Part shown: one piece after another, positions 19,156 to 29,502 of the stretch | Position numbering within the stretch: the stretch's first letter is position 1 | Layout of the letters: the number at the start of each line of letters is the position of its first letter | Assembly: GCF_002091955.1 (NCBI RefSeq) | Contig: NZ_MKKY01000091.1 | Location: 129,001 to 193,000, forward strand | Length of the DNA stretch: 64,000 nt | From: Rhodococcus sp. 1168 | Lineage (GTDB): Bacteria > Actinomycetota > Actinomycetes > Mycobacteriales > Mycobacteriaceae | Direction of reading: 5' to 3' | Made by a program: the position numbers and the translations under genes | The notes under the pieces: model-generated | Told to the model about the DNA's origin: nothing | Databases searched by the model: none | The model's input: the letters and a program-made list of their open reading frames with translations, nothing else

Positions 19156-19803
19156 TCACTCTTGGCTGAGCTCGAAGCCCAACGACGCTGCCGCCCGCTC
19201 TGGTGACGGATCGCGCCACAGTTCGCCGTAGGCCTCGTTCGCGGCCAGTGACCTGGTGACGGCTTTGTCGATATATACCGTGCCGTCGAGGTGATCGGTC
19301 TCATGCGCCACGATCCGTGCCGGCCACCCGCGAAATACCTCGTCGATCTCCCTGCCGTTCGAATCGAGACATTCGAGCCGAACGGCAGCAGGACGCGAAA
19401 CGACTGCTTGATACCCGGGGACCGACAGACACCCCTCGAAGAACGAGCGTCGAGCATCCCCGATAGCGGTGTACGTGGGATTGACGACAACACGAAACGG
19501 CAGCGGGGTGCGCTCGCGCGCCTCCGCCATCTCCGGGTCCACCTCGTACATGTCCTCGATCACCGCTATCCGCAGCGGAATACCGATCTGCGGAGCAGCC
19601 AATCCCACCCCCGGCGCATCGTGCATCGTCGCCCGCATGACCTCGACGAGCCGCTCGAGTGTTCGGACCTCGAGTTGATCGATCAACGGCGCGGCCGAAG
19701 CCCGAAGCACCGGTTCACCGACGACCATGATCGGGACGACGCCACCGCGAGCCGAGGAGAGAATCTCGCGGACAGCGTCTTCCATCGATGCGGCTGCCGT
19801 CAT
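19156..19803 (-). CDS. def: Peptide deformylase
   Basis: This metalloenzyme removes the formyl group from the N-terminal methionine of new proteins. The 215-residue protein has the three family motifs: [18 protein letters not shown] (metal ligand Cys about 125) and HETDHLDG (HExxH ligands and catalytic Glu). The N-terminus is about 20 residues longer than short E. coli-type enzymes. Its ATG overlaps the ileS stop by 4 bp, so it is translationally coupled to ileS and falls under the same T-box control. Confidence 0.95.
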   Translation of the reverse strand: MTAAASMEDAVREILSSARGGVVPIMVVGEPVLRASAAPLIDQLEVRTLERLVEVMRATMHDAPGVGLAAPQIGIPLRIAVIEDMYEVDPEMAEARERTPLPFRVVVNPTYTAIGDARRSFFEGCLSVPGYQAVVSRPAAVRLECLDSNGREIDEVFRGWPARIVAHETDHLDGTVYIDKAVTRSLAANEAYGELWRDPSPERAAASLGFELSQE

Positions 19804-22800
19804 CGCGCCCGGCTCACCAACGCGCGCACGCCCTCGCCCAACTCGATCGCGTCCGGGCCCGGATCCCCATTTACCAAGGTAAGCGCAAGGACCTCACCCT
19901 TGATGAGTTCCCGGTGGGTGTCGAGCCAGTCGCGTCGATCAGCCGGCACCTCGACGACGATATCGATTCGATCCGACACCTCCAGCCCGAGGTTACGGCG
20001 CGCATCCTGGAATTCACGGATGCGATCCTTCGCCCAACCCTCGGCTTCGAGTTCGGCTGTGACATTCGAGTCGAGCACGACCAGTCCTGCGTTTCCGGGC
20101 AACGCAGCCGTCGAATCAGGTTCGGCAGCAACCAATTTGCGGGTGTACTCGGAGGACAACAACTCGATGCCCGCGGCGCTGACGACACCGTTCGCGTCCT
20201 CGGACCATTCACCGGCCTTGACGGCCTTGATGACCTTCTGAACGTCCTTACCGATGCGAGGGCCTGCCGCACGAGCGTTGACGACGAGTTCGAACTTGCC
20301 GTGCACAGCGACGTCGTCGGTCAGATCCACCTTCTTGACATTGACCTCGTCCGCGATGATGTCGGCGTATGGACGCAACCGCTCCGCGTTCTCGGCAGCG
20401 ACGGTGACCTCGGGCAGCGGCAAGCGCACGCGAAGATTCTGCGCCTTGCGTAGACCGAGCACGGTGGAGCAGATGGTTCGAACCTCGTCCATGGAATCGA
20501 CGAGTTCAGGATCCGACGGCAGCTCACCCGCGTCGGGCCAATCCATCAGATGCACCGAACGCCCGCCGGTAAGGCCACGCCAGACGACTTCACTGATCAA
20601 CGGCAGAAGCGGAGCCGCGATCCGCGTCAGAACTTCCAGCACTGTGTGGAGCGTGTCGATTGCATCGACGTTCTCACTCCAGAACCTCGAACGCGAACGT
20701 CGCACATACCAATTGGTCAAAGCATCGCAGAATACGCGGAGTTCGTCGCACGCACCTGCGATGTCGTTGCCCTCCAACGCATCGGTGATCGCATCGCGAG
20801 TCGCAGCCAGCTTCGCAAGCACGTACCGATCGAGAACGTGCGGCGAATCAGTACGCCACGTGCCCGGCTTGTCCGCGTACAACTGCAAGAAGCTCCACGC
20901 GTTCCAGATCGGCAGCAAGGCCTGACGAACGCCCTCGCGGATACCCTGCTCGGTCACAACGAGATTTCCGCCTCGAAGGATCGGAGAAGACATCAGGAAC
21001 CACCGCATGGCATCGGAGCCGTCCCTGTCGAACACTTCCTTCACATCCGGATAGTTCCCCTTGGACTTGCTCATCTTCAAGCCGTCGTCACCGAGGACGA
21101 TCCCGTGTGCTGCAACAGTTTTGAAGGCAGGCCTATCGAACAGCGCCGTCGCCAACACATGCAGCGTGTAAAACCATCCACGCGTCTGACCGTTGTACTC
21201 GACGATGAAATCGCCGGGGTTGTGAGTGGCGAACCACTCCTCGTTCTCGAACGGAAAGTGCACCTGCGCGTACGGCATCGAACCGGACTCGAACCAGCAG
21301 TCCAATACCTCCGGAACGCGCCGCATGGTCGAGTTGCCGGTCGGGTCATCGGGATTCGGCCGCGTCAGATCGTCGATGTAAGGACGATGAAGATCGGTCG
21401 GGCGCACCCCGAAATCGCGCTCGAGATCATCGAGGCTGCCATAGACGTCGAGCCTCGGATACGCCGGATCGTCCGAGGTCCACACCGGAATAGGACTGCC
21501 CCAGTAACGGTTTCGGCTGATGTTCCAGTCACGTGCACCCGCGAGCCACTTACCGAACTGCCCGTCCTTGATATGTTCGGGGACCCACGTGATCTCCTGG
21601 TTCAACTCGACCATGCGATCGCGGAACTTGGTCACCGCCACGAACCACGACGGAACCGCCATGTAGATGAGCGGCTGACCACTCCGCCAACTATGCGGGT
21701 AGGAGTGCTCGATCGTCTCGTGACGCAGCAACCGTCCCGATGCCTTCAGATCCTTGATGATGACGGGGTTCGCATCGAACACCATCAGGCCCTCGTACGG
21801 CGGCACCATCGAGGTGAACTTTCCACCCGGATCGAGCGGTTGCACCACCTCGATACCATTGGCCGTCGCAACGTCCATGTCCTCTTCACCGAACGCGGGC
21901 GCCAAGTGCACGATTCCGGTACCGGAATCGGTAGTCACGTAGTCGGCGGACAGTACGCGATGCGAGTTGGGATGTCCGATGAAAAAGTCGAACGGAGGCG
22001 TGTACTTCAGCCCGACGAGATCGGCACCGGTGTGCTCGGACAACACCGTCGGGTTCTCCCCCAGCTCCCGGGCGTAATGAGCCACACGATCACGAGCGAG
22101 TACGACGCGTCCGCATTCTCCGTCCTCGACCTGTACGTACTCGATGTCCGGACGCACCGCCATCGCGAGATTCGACGGGATCGTCCACGGTGTCGTCGTC
22201 CAGATCAATGCGTCGGCCCCGTCGAGTGGCGAACCCGGCGCGGAGAGTGCCATTCGGACGGTGACGGCCGGATCCTGACGCATCTTGTATGCGTCGTCGA
22301 GGCGCGTCTCCTGGTTCGACAAGGGCGTCTGCTCGTACCAGGAGTACGGAAGAACTCGGAAGCCCTGGTAGATGAGCCCTTTGTCGTGAAGCGTCTTGAA
22401 CGCCCACATCACCGACTCCATGAAGTCGAGGTCGAGGGTCTTGTAGTCGTTGTCGAAGTCGACCCAGCGCGCCTGACGGGTCACGTAGTCGCGCCATTCG
22501 TCGGTGTACTGCAGGACCGACTGCTTGCAATACGCGTTGAACTTCGCCAAACCCATCTCGTCGATCTCGGACTTGTCCTTGATCCCGAGCTGCTTCTCGG
22601 CTTCGAGTTCAGCCGGCAACCCATGACAGTCCCAGCCGAATCGCCGCTCGACCTTCATACCTCGCATCGTCTGGAAGCGAGGTACGAGATCCTTGACATA
22701 TCCGGTCAGAAGGTGGCCGTAGTGCGGCAATCCGTTGGCGAACGGAGGTCCGTCGTAGAAGACGAACTCTTCGGCGCCCTCTCGGTTGTCCACGCTGGCG

Positions 22801-22934
22801 CGGAAGGTTCCATCGGCAGCCCAGGCGTCGAGAACCTTCTTCTCGAGATCGGGGAACGATACGCTGCCGGCTTTCGTGCCGTAGATGTCGACAAGCGGGT
22901 AGGAATCGCGTGTCGATGTGTGATCGTCGGTCAT
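19800..22934 (-). CDS. ileS: Isoleucyl-tRNA synthetase
   Basis: This is a class I aminoacyl-tRNA synthetase, 1044 residues. The HIGH-type motif reads PHYGHLL ([12 protein letters not shown]) and the KMSKS loop reads [11 protein letters not shown]. The editing CP1 domain lies between ([13 protein letters not shown] and the TTPWT core are visible). The long C-terminus has the anticodon-binding region seen in the eukaryote-like IleS branch (about 1040 residues), common in mycobacteria. I chose the ATG of [10 protein letters not shown] because it has a GAGGAG site and directly follows a T-box riboswitch; an earlier in-frame start would lie inside that riboswitch. Confidence 0.97.
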   Translation of the reverse strand: MTDDHTSTRDSYPLVDIYGTKAGSVSFPDLEKKVLDAWAADGTFRASVDNREGAEEFVFYDGPPFANGLPHYGHLLTGYVKDLVPRFQTMRGMKVERRFGWDCHGLPAELEAEKQLGIKDKSEIDEMGLAKFNAYCKQSVLQYTDEWRDYVTRQARWVDFDNDYKTLDLDFMESVMWAFKTLHDKGLIYQGFRVLPYSWYEQTPLSNQETRLDDAYKMRQDPAVTVRMALSAPGSPLDGADALIWTTTPWTIPSNLAMAVRPDIEYVQVEDGECGRVVLARDRVAHYARELGENPTVLSEHTGADLVGLKYTPPFDFFIGHPNSHRVLSADYVTTDSGTGIVHLAPAFGEEDMDVATANGIEVVQPLDPGGKFTSMVPPYEGLMVFDANPVIIKDLKASGRLLRHETIEHSYPHSWRSGQPLIYMAVPSWFVAVTKFRDRMVELNQEITWVPEHIKDGQFGKWLAGARDWNISRNRYWGSPIPVWTSDDPAYPRLDVYGSLDDLERDFGVRPTDLHRPYIDDLTRPNPDDPTGNSTMRRVPEVLDCWFESGSMPYAQVHFPFENEEWFATHNPGDFIVEYNGQTRGWFYTLHVLATALFDRPAFKTVAAHGIVLGDDGLKMSKSKGNYPDVKEVFDRDGSDAMRWFLMSSPILRGGNLVVTEQGIREGVRQALLPIWNAWSFLQLYADKPGTWRTDSPHVLDRYVLAKLAATRDAITDALEGNDIAGACDELRVFCDALTNWYVRRSRSRFWSENVDAIDTLHTVLEVLTRIAAPLLPLISEVVWRGLTGGRSVHLMDWPDAGELPSDPELVDSMDEVRTICSTVLGLRKAQNLRVRLPLPEVTVAAENAERLRPYADIIADEVNVKKVDLTDDVAVHGKFELVVNARAAGPRIGKDVQKVIKAVKAGEWSEDANGVVSAAGIELLSSEYTRKLVAAEPDSTAALPGNAGLVVLDSNVTAELEAEGWAKDRIREFQDARRNLGLEVSDRIDIVVEVPADRRDWLDTHRELIKGEVLALTLVNGDPGPDAIELGEGVRALVSRAR

Positions 22935-22937
22935 GGT

Positions 22938-23178
22938 GACTCCTCGTGCCCTCCGCTCGTGTGAGCGGAACGTAGTCGGCACGGGGACGATGTCCGACGT
23001 GTCTTTACGTCGGTACCGCGGTACCACCCCGTTTGCACCGGATTCGCCCGCACAGGAACGATCCGATGCCACTCACACGGGCTGTAACGGGCCCACCCGT
23101 TCGGTTCTACTGAGCAAGCCCGTGAGGGCTTGTCGTTCTTCCGAAGACTCCCCGGTGATTGCCGGATCAACGCCTGAC
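22938..23178 (-). ncRNA. Isoleucine T-box riboswitch (translational type) before ileS
   Basis: The T-box bulge GGGGTGGTACCGCG is exact on the minus strand (23030-23017). Upstream, an ultra-short Stem I has CCGG arms around a loop with the Ile specifier ATC (23159-23157), followed by a GGAGTCTTCGG segment. Downstream, CGACGT-AAAGAC-ACGTCG and CCGCTC-ACAC-GAGCGG hairpins precede the ileS ribosome site GAGGAG. There is no terminator T-run, so it should act on translation: uncharged tRNA-Ile frees the ribosome site. This fits the known actinobacterial ileS T-box class. Confidence 0.93.
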
Positions 23179-23218
23179 TTCTTTCGATCGAACTTCCAGA
23201 CCAGCTGCAGCTCACGAA

Positions 23219-23407
23219 CTAACGCTTGGGCGGGGCCGAATGATCGGGAGGAACCTTCCTACCGGTCAATGCGCCCACCAGCAACAGAACCGCACCCAGT
23301 ACGCACACTGCGATACAACCCCAAGCCCAGATCACCGAGCCGGTCATCAAAGCAGTCACCAGCAAGGCAAACCCCGCTGCCGCCGCACACAGCGTCAGTA
23401 CAAGCAC
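23219..23407 (-). CDS. Small two-pass membrane protein (Rv2144c-like position)
   Basis: 62 residues with two hydrophobic helices (about 3-22 and 26-46) and a short positive tail (GRKVPPDHSAPPKR). No catalytic residues. It lies between wag31 and the ileS T-box on the same strand, the position of the M. tuberculosis membrane gene Rv2144c downstream of wag31, which makes homology plausible but unproven. It may be co-transcribed with wag31 after an 84-bp gap. Confidence 0.65.
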   Translation of the reverse strand: MLVLTLCAAAAGFALLVTALMTGSVIWAWGCIAVCVLGAVLLLVGALTGRKVPPDHSAPPKR

Positions 23408-23491
23408 AACACACCTCGTTCCGGATGCGCCGGCAAGCGATCGTCAGGTCCGGAGCGAGCCGTCGCGCGCCATGCGTGAAGTCAACAATTT

Positions 23492-24355
23492 TTAGTTGTT
23501 GCCCTTGGCGTATGACTGGCTGTATCCGGAGGACTTGCCCTCTTGGTTGAAGCTGTCCTTGCCATTGTCCACAGGCAGGGCCGAGGAGCGATTCTCCAGC
23601 TCTTCGAGCTGCGATTCCAGGTACGACTTGAGACGGACCCGGTACTCGCGCTCGAACGTCTTGAGCTGCTCGATACGTCCTTCCAGGACAGATCGCTGCT
23701 CATTGATCGTCGCCATGATCTCGGTGTGCTTGCGTTCGGCATCGGCCTGCAGTGCGTCGGCCTTCTCCTTTGCCTGCCTGAGCTGTGTCTCCGACCGTGT
23801 CTGCGCATCCGACAACAGCGACTCGGACTTCTGACGAGCGTCCGTGACCATTGCCTCCGAACGCGTACGCGCATCGGTGACGAGGCGCTCGGCGTTGGTC
23901 CGCGCGTTGCCGAGCAACTGCTCCGACTCGGTTTTCGCATCACTCGTCAGGCGATCTGCCATTTCCTGAGCGAGGCCCAGGATCTTGGCCGCCTGCATGT
24001 TGGAATCGGCGCTTTGCGACACGACAGGAGCCGGAGCTGGGGCCACCACAGGTGCAGGCTTGGGTGGCTCGACCGGGCGTTGCGGCTCCGGAGGTCGCTG
24101 CGGCTCTGGCACCTTCTGCTGAACGGGTGCAGATTGGCCGGAGCCGGACTGGCGCGCGGAACTCTTGGAGTCGGAGAGCTCCTGATCGAGCTCGCCCACT
24201 CGCTGGCGCAGATCAGCATTCTCTTCGATCAATCGCGACAGCTCTTGCTCGACGAGATCGAGGAATGCATCTACCTCGTCTTCGTTGTAGCCGCGCTTTC
24301 CGATCGGCGGCTTACTGAACGCGACATTGTGCACATCAGCTGGAGTCAGCGGCAT
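23492..24355 (-). CDS. wag31: DivIVA-family polar growth protein Wag31
   Basis: 287 residues. The N-terminal DivIVA lipid-binding domain (about 1-60) has [20 protein letters not shown] and a short coiled coil. A proline/glutamine-rich spacer (about 75-125, repeated PxPxR and PVEPPKP) follows, and then a long coiled coil with heptad-like repeats (about 130-255, [13 protein letters not shown] units). It oligomerises at cell poles and recruits cell-wall synthesis for tip growth. It is essential in mycobacteria. It lies at the end of the division cluster, downstream of yggT. Confidence 0.95.
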   Translation of the reverse strand: MPLTPADVHNVAFSKPPIGKRGYNEDEVDAFLDLVEQELSRLIEENADLRQRVGELDQELSDSKSSARQSGSGQSAPVQQKVPEPQRPPEPQRPVEPPKPAPVVAPAPAPVVSQSADSNMQAAKILGLAQEMADRLTSDAKTESEQLLGNARTNAERLVTDARTRSEAMVTDARQKSESLLSDAQTRSETQLRQAKEKADALQADAERKHTEIMATINEQRSVLEGRIEQLKTFEREYRVRLKSYLESQLEELENRSSALPVDNGKDSFNQEGKSSGYSQSYAKGNN

Positions 24356-24400
24356 GGAAGGATCCCTTCACGCGTCTTGAGGCGGTAGAGCAAGCATTCA

Positions 24401-24406
24401 GTTATA
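24401..24406 (-). promoter_or_regulatory. Candidate -10 of the wag31 promoter
   Basis: TATAAC on the minus strand, 46 bp upstream of the wag31 ATG, in a 160-bp gap. TTGTTC lies 19 bp further upstream, a weak -35. The gap and this element suggest wag31 has its own start as well as readthrough from the cluster. Confidence 0.45.
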
Positions 24407-24515
24407 TCCCATTCCATACGGTCCGGAACAATCAAACTGTAACTGGCGTCCATTCTGTCACATCGGTCGCGCTGGTCGCCCGCGTCCCCGAAGTCTTGTA
24501 CCAATGTATCGAACC

Positions 24516-24803
24516 CTACGATCCCAGCCCTCTCACGACAGTCATCAGGATGAATACCCCGAAGAGCAGCACCATGATCGACAAGTCGAGTCGAACTCCG
24601 CCGAGATTCACCGGCGGTATCAGTCTGCGAAGCAGCTTGACCGGCGGGTCGGTCACCGTAAAAATCGCTTCCAGCAATATCACCACAATTCCAGTGGGAC
24701 GCCAGTCGCGGGCGAACGTTCTGATGAATTCGACGATGATGCGGCCGATGAGAAGCAGCCAGAACATGAAAAGAACGAAATAGAGAACCGCAAACAAGGC
24801 CAC
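24516..24803 (-). CDS. yggT: YggT-family membrane protein
   Basis: 95 residues with two membrane segments (about 5-30 and 70-92) and a conserved middle loop holding the YggT signature TDPPVKLLRRLIPP. The family sits between sepF and divIVA in many actinobacteria and Firmicutes. It is linked to division or osmotic tolerance, but no biochemical activity is established. A terminator-like hairpin lies between it and sepF, so its expression may be partly independent. Confidence 0.9.
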   Translation of the reverse strand: MALFAVLYFVLFMFWLLLIGRIIVEFIRTFARDWRPTGIVVILLEAIFTVTDPPVKLLRRLIPPVNLGGVRLDLSIMVLLFGVFILMTVVRGLGS

Positions 24804-24820
24804 GTCTCATACTGTGCCCG

Positions 24821-24879
24821 AAAAAAGCGGCTCGATCAAAGCGACCAGGTCAGAGACCCCCGACGCTCGATCGAGCCGC
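24821..24879 (-). terminator. Intrinsic terminator or attenuator between sepF and yggT
   Basis: An exact 11-bp inverted repeat, GCGGCTCGATC / GATCGAGCCGC, with a 31-base loop, is followed on the minus strand by TTTTTT. It starts 26 bp after the sepF stop. The long loop makes it unusual, so partial termination (attenuation of yggT) is possible. Confidence 0.6.
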
Positions 24880-24904
24880 GGACTTATCGCACAACTCGTC
24901 CGAC

Positions 24905-25576
24905 TCATTGCTGACTGTAGAAGCCGGTTTCGGCGATCCGGCGACGCTCCTGAGGAGATACGTCGACATCAGCAGGCGAGAGAAGAAACACCTTTGTCGC
25001 GACCTTGTCGAAGGAACCGCGCAGTGCGAACGCCAGTCCCGCTGCGAAGTCCACCAACCGCTTCGCATCGGCATTGCTCATCTCGACGAGATCCATGATG
25101 ACGGGAGTGCCGTCGCGAAAGCGCTCACCGATGGTGCGCGCCTCGCTGTAGTCGCGTGGCTGCAACGTGGTGATCTTGGACAAGGGGCCTCCGTCGTCGA
25201 CGATCGGGCTCCGACGAGTCTCGGCACGAACATCCATCCTGGTATCGACGGCGAGGTTTCCCCGAGTCGCCGACGTCCGCGCACCACCACCTGATGCGCC
25301 CCGTGAACTTCTGCCCCCGATCGGTGCCAAAGTCGGAGCCTGGCGCGGCGCCTCGAAGTCGTCGTAGTCTTCGGCGTCGTCCAGAGTGGAATGCGTCGAC
25401 CGACGAGACGTGAAGCTGGGGCCGCCGAATTCACGGTCACCACGCTCATCGGCTTCGGCGTATGGGTCGCGCCCTCGCGAAGCCCGATGCATATCAGGTT
25501 CGTCGAGGTAGTCGTCTTCGTAGTCCGCGAGTGGAACCATGCCGAAGTACGCCTTGAACTTGTGCAGGGTGCTCAT
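24905..25576 (-). CDS. sepF: Cell division protein SepF
   Basis: 223 residues. The N-terminal amphipathic membrane-binding helix is [15 protein letters not shown]. An acidic/disordered linker (about 20-120, rich in DDY and RxSR) follows, then the compact SepF domain (about 125-215) with [19 protein letters not shown] and [13 protein letters not shown]. It tethers the FtsZ ring to the membrane; actinobacteria lack FtsA and ZipA and rely on it. I start at MSTLHK since ten codons further upstream give no family sequence. Confidence 0.94.
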   Translation of the reverse strand: MSTLHKFKAYFGMVPLADYEDDYLDEPDMHRASRGRDPYAEADERGDREFGGPSFTSRRSTHSTLDDAEDYDDFEAPRQAPTLAPIGGRSSRGASGGGARTSATRGNLAVDTRMDVRAETRRSPIVDDGGPLSKITTLQPRDYSEARTIGERFRDGTPVIMDLVEMSNADAKRLVDFAAGLAFALRGSFDKVATKVFLLSPADVDVSPQERRRIAETGFYSQQ

Positions 25577-25661
25577 CGATCCTTGCCTTCCTTCAAAACT
25601 GGCCATTCGGGCTTCACTCCCGGGCGGGTGTTCAGCGTGTCGTCTCCAGGTTCACATTGGG

Positions 25662-26429
25662 TCAGTTGTGACTGATGTGATTCGTGGACTCTACTGGCGA
25701 GGTTATCGGCCGCGAACCGAGTATTGCGGTACCGACACGCACGCACGTCGATCCGTGTCGCACAGCCGCTTCCAGGTCGCCGGTCATGCCCGCAGACAGT
25801 TCGACAGCGTCTGGATGATCGACGAGGACACGCCGGTGCAGATCGGCGAGATCGGCGAAGGATCTATCGGGGTCGGCTTCGATCGGCGGGACCGCCATCA
25901 AACCCGCAAGCGAGAGATCCTCGGACGATGCAACGAGGTCGACGAGGTCGTCCAGTTGATCACGTTCGATACCAGCCCGATGAACGTCTCCGTCGAGACT
26001 CACCTGAATGAGCACCCTGAGTCGGGTGGACCGCTCGCCCTCCCCCAGCGCTCGATGCACAGCGTTCTGAAGCGCCTGAATTAACCGCGCACTGTCCACC
26101 GAATGGATCGAATAGGCCCACTTCGCGACCGACTTCGCCTTGTTTCTCTGCAGATGCCCGATCATGTGCCATTTCGCGGGAGAGTCGGCGAAGTGCTCCG
26201 CCGTTTCCTGCGCCTTGACCGTTGCTTCCTGCTCCCGCGACTCACCGAACTCACGGCAGCCCAGTCGATAGAGAATTGCGACGTCGCTCGAGGGGAAGAA
26301 CTTGGTCACCGGAAGCAGGGTCACGTCCTTTTCGGCGCGGCCGGCGGAGACACACGCCGCCCGCAGCCGATCACGCACCGACGACAGTGCGTTCTCTATC
26401 TCTACGGCTCTGTCACTTGCGATATTCAT
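25662..26429 (-). CDS. yggS: YggS-family pyridoxal 5'-phosphate homeostasis protein
   Basis: 255 residues with a TIM-barrel PLP-binding fold. The Schiff-base lysine is in TLLPVTKFFPSSD; other signatures are FGESREQE, WHMIGHLQRNK, and GLMAVPP with a final STCVRVGTAILG. It binds PLP without catalysis and balances vitamin B6 and amino-acid pools. I chose the ATG of MNIASDRAVEI: it begins where family alignment does, and earlier frame sequence is antisense noise. The start is 8 bp from the pgeF stop, so it belongs to the same transcript. Confidence 0.94.
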   Translation of the reverse strand: MNIASDRAVEIENALSSVRDRLRAACVSAGRAEKDVTLLPVTKFFPSSDVAILYRLGCREFGESREQEATVKAQETAEHFADSPAKWHMIGHLQRNKAKSVAKWAYSIHSVDSARLIQALQNAVHRALGEGERSTRLRVLIQVSLDGDVHRAGIERDQLDDLVDLVASSEDLSLAGLMAVPPIEADPDRSFADLADLHRRVLVDHPDAVELSAGMTGDLEAAVRHGSTCVRVGTAILGSRPITSPVESTNHISHN

Positions 26430-26437
26430 AGCACCAG

Positions 26438-27157
26438 TCAAGCAGGCTCGGTATCCATCCAGATCACGCTGGCAAACCTGCCGGTCGGCGCTTCTCGCCG
26501 ATGACTGAACAGGGTTCTGTCCTCGATGGTGCACCGAGGGTCGACCATCACCGCCGTTACACCGGAATCCTCGAGTTGCCTACGAATTCCGGCCCGGATA
26601 TCGAGGCCTGGCGTATTACGAACCGTTGTGGTTGCACTGCCAGGTAGATGTCGCTCGACATCGGCCCGCATATGCGCAGGTACTTCGTACTGGCGGCCAC
26701 CTGCTGCCGGACCCAGAAAAGCACCCACACGTGCCAGGTCCGCCCCTAGCGACACCATCGCCTCGAGCACCTTGGGCACGATGCCGATGCGGGCACCTAC
26801 GCGCCCTGCATGGACCGCGGCGATCACCCCCGCCTCGTCGTCGGACAACAGAAGCGGAACGCAATCTGCAGTCAGGACCACCAGGCCGAGTCTGCGAACG
26901 GTCGTCACGAGCGCGTCGGTGACCGGCACGGGCTCGGAGACCGGACCGTCCACCACCGTGACGGTCCTACCATGAACCTGCTCCATCCACACCAAGCGGT
27001 CGACACCCAGGCCCAGTTCCCGGCCGAGTCGTTCACGGTTTGCCGAAACGGCAGCCGTAGCATCGCCCACATGGTCGCCGAGGTTGAAAGTGTCGAACGG
27101 CGGGGCCGACACCCCACCTGCTCTGGTGGTGGTAACCCTGCGGACTCTGCCGTTCAG
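26438..27157 (-). CDS. pgeF: Multicopper polyphenol oxidase/YfiH-type protein (peptidoglycan editing factor family)
   Basis: The YfiH/laccase-domain family (DUF152) is linked to peptidoglycan stem editing and to purine nucleoside cleavage. Signatures: WMEQVHGRTVTVVD, TADCVPLLL and AAVHAGRVGARIG with the His and Cys metal ligands. A GTG at 27112 would cut off the conserved N-terminus, since RVRRVTTTRAGGVSAPP continues upstream in frame. I place the start at the CTG at 27157 because GAGAGG lies 9 bases upstream and no ATG, GTG or TTG fits. That gives 239 residues. It follows ftsZ by 46 bp. Family certain, start uncertain. Confidence 0.85.
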   Translation of the reverse strand: MNGRVRRVTTTRAGGVSAPPFDTFNLGDHVGDATAAVSANRERLGRELGLGVDRLVWMEQVHGRTVTVVDGPVSEPVPVTDALVTTVRRLGLVVLTADCVPLLLSDDEAGVIAAVHAGRVGARIGIVPKVLEAMVSLGADLARVGAFLGPAAGGRQYEVPAHMRADVERHLPGSATTTVRNTPGLDIRAGIRRQLEDSGVTAVMVDPRCTIEDRTLFSHRREAPTGRFASVIWMDTEPA

Positions 27158-27203
27158 CGCGACATTCCTCTCGGTCGGTGCGATCCCTCTCGGGATGCTC
27201 GGA

Positions 27204-28436
27204 TCAACGACGCATGAACGACGGTACGTCTACCTCGTCTTCGCCCTCTTCTTCGGACACGGGGACACGTCGCCCAGTCCCCGGCACGCTGTTCGGCGAG
27301 GCATTGCGTGATTCCGTATTCGGCAGCGGCGGAAGGCTACTTCCACTCGGAGCGCCCGCGGAATCACGAAAGACTCCGGCCGAACTGGTCGAATCCGAAG
27401 GCCTCGAGGAGGACACTTCGCCGGATCGAGCCGAGCCGACGGTTCCGCGCGTATTTGCGGGCGCAGCTTCCACGGGTCGACGAGTCGGCGTGCCACCGTC
27501 GAAACCAGCGGCGATCACGGTGACTCGCACCTCGTCACCAAGCGAGTCGTCGATGACTGTGCCGAAGATGATGTTGGCGTCGATGTGAGCGGCTTCCTGT
27601 ACCAGCGACGCAGCCTCGTTGATCTCGAACAGGCCCAGGTCGGACCCGCCGGCGATCGAAAGCAGTACGCCTCGGGCGCCTTCCATCGACGCTTCGAGCA
27701 ACGGCGAGTTGATGGCAGATTCCGCCGCCTTGATAGCCCGGCCCTCACCACGCGAGGATCCGATTCCCATCAGCGCACTACCGGCGCCGGACATCACACC
27801 CTTCACATCTGCAAAGTCGACGTTGATCAACCCTGGAGTCGTGATGAGGTCGGTGATTCCCTGGACGCCGTTGAGCAGTACTTCGTCCGCACTTCGGAAT
27901 GCGTCCATCAAACTGACGGCCGCATCCCCCAACTGCAGTAGACGATCATTGGGGATCACTATCAGCGTGTCGCAGGATTCACGAAGCTGCTGAATTCCGG
28001 TATCGGCCTGGCCGCCGCGACGCTTGCCCTCGAACGAGAACGGTCGCGTGACGACTCCGACAGTCAGAGCGCCGAGTTTGCGAGCGATATTGGCGACGAC
28101 GGGCGCGCCACCGGTACCGGTGCCACCGCCTTCACCTGCGGTGACGAAAACCATGTCGGCCCCCTTGAGGACCTCTTCGATCTCGTCTTTGTGATCGTCT
28201 GCCGCGCGGCGACCCACTTCGGGGTCCGCTCCGGCACCGAGTCCGCGAGTCAGCTCGCGACCTACATCGAGTTTGACGTCGGCGTCGCTCATGAGAAGTG
28301 CTTGAGCATCGGTGTTGACCGCGATGAACTCGACTCCCTTGAGTCCTTGTTCGATCATTCGGTTGACCGCGTTAACGCCGCCGCCGCCGATGCCGACGAC
28401 CTTGATTACGGCGAGGTAGTTGTGCGGGGGCGTCAT
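27204..28436 (-). CDS. ftsZ: Cell division protein FtsZ
   Basis: A tubulin-like GTPase that forms the Z ring. 410 residues: GTP-binding [12 protein letters not shown] at the N-terminus, the tubulin signature [13 protein letters not shown] (about 105-117), the synergy loop region [16 protein letters not shown], and a disordered Ser/Pro-rich linker (about 320-395). The C-terminal peptide [11 protein letters not shown] binds SepF and FtsW. The start ATG has a GGAAGGCGAGAG leader. ftsZ has a 193-bp upstream gap after ftsQ, so it has its own promoter(s). Confidence 0.97.
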   Translation of the reverse strand: MTPPHNYLAVIKVVGIGGGGVNAVNRMIEQGLKGVEFIAVNTDAQALLMSDADVKLDVGRELTRGLGAGADPEVGRRAADDHKDEIEEVLKGADMVFVTAGEGGGTGTGGAPVVANIARKLGALTVGVVTRPFSFEGKRRGGQADTGIQQLRESCDTLIVIPNDRLLQLGDAAVSLMDAFRSADEVLLNGVQGITDLITTPGLINVDFADVKGVMSGAGSALMGIGSSRGEGRAIKAAESAINSPLLEASMEGARGVLLSIAGGSDLGLFEINEAASLVQEAAHIDANIIFGTVIDDSLGDEVRVTVIAAGFDGGTPTRRPVEAAPANTRGTVGSARSGEVSSSRPSDSTSSAGVFRDSAGAPSGSSLPPLPNTESRNASPNSVPGTGRRVPVSEEEGEDEVDVPSFMRR

Positions 28437-28514
28437 GGGCTCTCGCCTTCCGTGGTTGTTGTCTGGACTGCCGGGTACAGGAAAGTCTCAACCTGAACCA
28501 TAGGCTTAGAGTTA

Positions 28515-28533
28515 TGTCAAGTACTCGACTTGA
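28515..28533 (-). promoter_or_regulatory. Candidate ftsZ promoter element with overlapping palindrome
   Basis: TTGACA (minus strand 28520-28515) is a consensus -35, 79 bp before the ftsZ ATG, overlapped by the perfect inverted repeat TCAAGT-ACTCG-ACTTGA (28517-28533). The -10 side is poor: TATGGT follows only 12 bp later. The palindrome could be a regulator site, but none is known to me for this sequence. Confidence 0.35.
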
Positions 28534-28629
28534 TGAACGCTATTGATCGGTGCAACCTTCTGCCATTAGGCGCGCCGGGCACCGCGAAAAGAATTTGCAT
28601 CAGACCGTACCTGTCGGTCACTCGAACAG

Positions 28630-29502
28630 CTACTTGATGGTGGGCAGATCAGGGCTCGATACATCCAAAACCTGTCCAGGCTGAGACAACAATGTAAGCG
28701 CCACAGCAGATTTGCGCTCCGAATTGTCACTACTGCCCCACACGAGCGTCCTCCCGTCCAACAACGAGAGGGACACCTCCGATATCGAGGACGCGCGAAC
28801 CTCACCGACTTGACTACGCAGAGCGTCGGGCATCGAATCCAGCACGGCCAGTCCGCTTGTCGTAGCCGCGTCCCCTGGACCGGGTTCATCGGTCACCAAC
28901 CGCACGACTCCCGGCGGGGGCGGACCGACCGCAAAGTCGACGCCATCCTTGTCCAACAGGTGAGTTCCATCGGATTCATCCACGAACACCATAGGAACGC
29001 GTTCGGTCACCGTCACCCGCACGGTCGACGGATACTTCCGTTGAACGCGCACCGACGCCACTGCCGGGATCGCCGCGACACGCTGCGCAGCTGATCCAAC
29101 ATCGACTTGAACGAGCTTCTCCCCCAGCAGGATGTCGAGGTCGTCGACGATCTCTGGCTCGGACACCGTCACATTTCCGGTGATCTCGATCTTGCGGACC
29201 GACAACACCGGGGTGAGGTAAACCATGGCAAATCCCGCCACGATCACAGCCACCACCACCGCCGAGATCAGTCCGAACTTGCGACGCGACCGCGAGAGTC
29301 GGAGACGTTCCGCTTCTCGAGCCTCACGCCTGCGCTCGCGATCCTTCGCCTCGTGCGATGCCGCCGCCGAAGTCACACCAGCTGTAGACCTTCCGGTGGA
29401 TTCGGCATTTTTCGGTGTCACCACGGACTTCGGTCTTGCCTTGGACGTGCGATCAGGCTTGGTACTCCGGCGCCGACTCCCCCGCTCGGGCCGCCCGGTC
29501 AC
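28630..29502 (-). CDS. ftsQ: Cell division protein FtsQ
   Basis: 290 residues, a bitopic divisome protein that links FtsL and FtsB to peptidoglycan synthesis. It has a long basic cytoplasmic tail (about 1-85, many R/K and an [19 protein letters not shown] stretch), one TM (about 86-107), and a POTRA domain ([20 protein letters not shown]) with the FtsQ beta domain ([16 protein letters not shown]). The start GTG overlaps the murC stop (GTGA). Confidence 0.93.
   Translation of the reverse strand: MTGRPERGSRRRSTKPDRTSKARPKSVVTPKNAESTGRSTAGVTSAAASHEAKDRERRREAREAERLRLSRSRRKFGLISAVVVAVIVAGFAMVYLTPVLSVRKIEITGNVTVSEPEIVDDLDILLGEKLVQVDVGSAAQRVAAIPAVASVRVQRKYPSTVRVTVTERVPMVFVDESDGTHLLDKDGVDFAVGPPPPGVVRLVTDEPGPGDAATTSGLAVLDSMPDALRSQVGEVRASSISEVSLSLLDGRTLVWGSSDNSERKSAVALTLLSQPGQVLDVSSPDLPTIK

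Noticed and set aside
20550..22964. Very long plus-strand open frame opposite ileS
   Set aside because: Shadow frame of ileS; Arg/His/Val-rich translation, no start signals.
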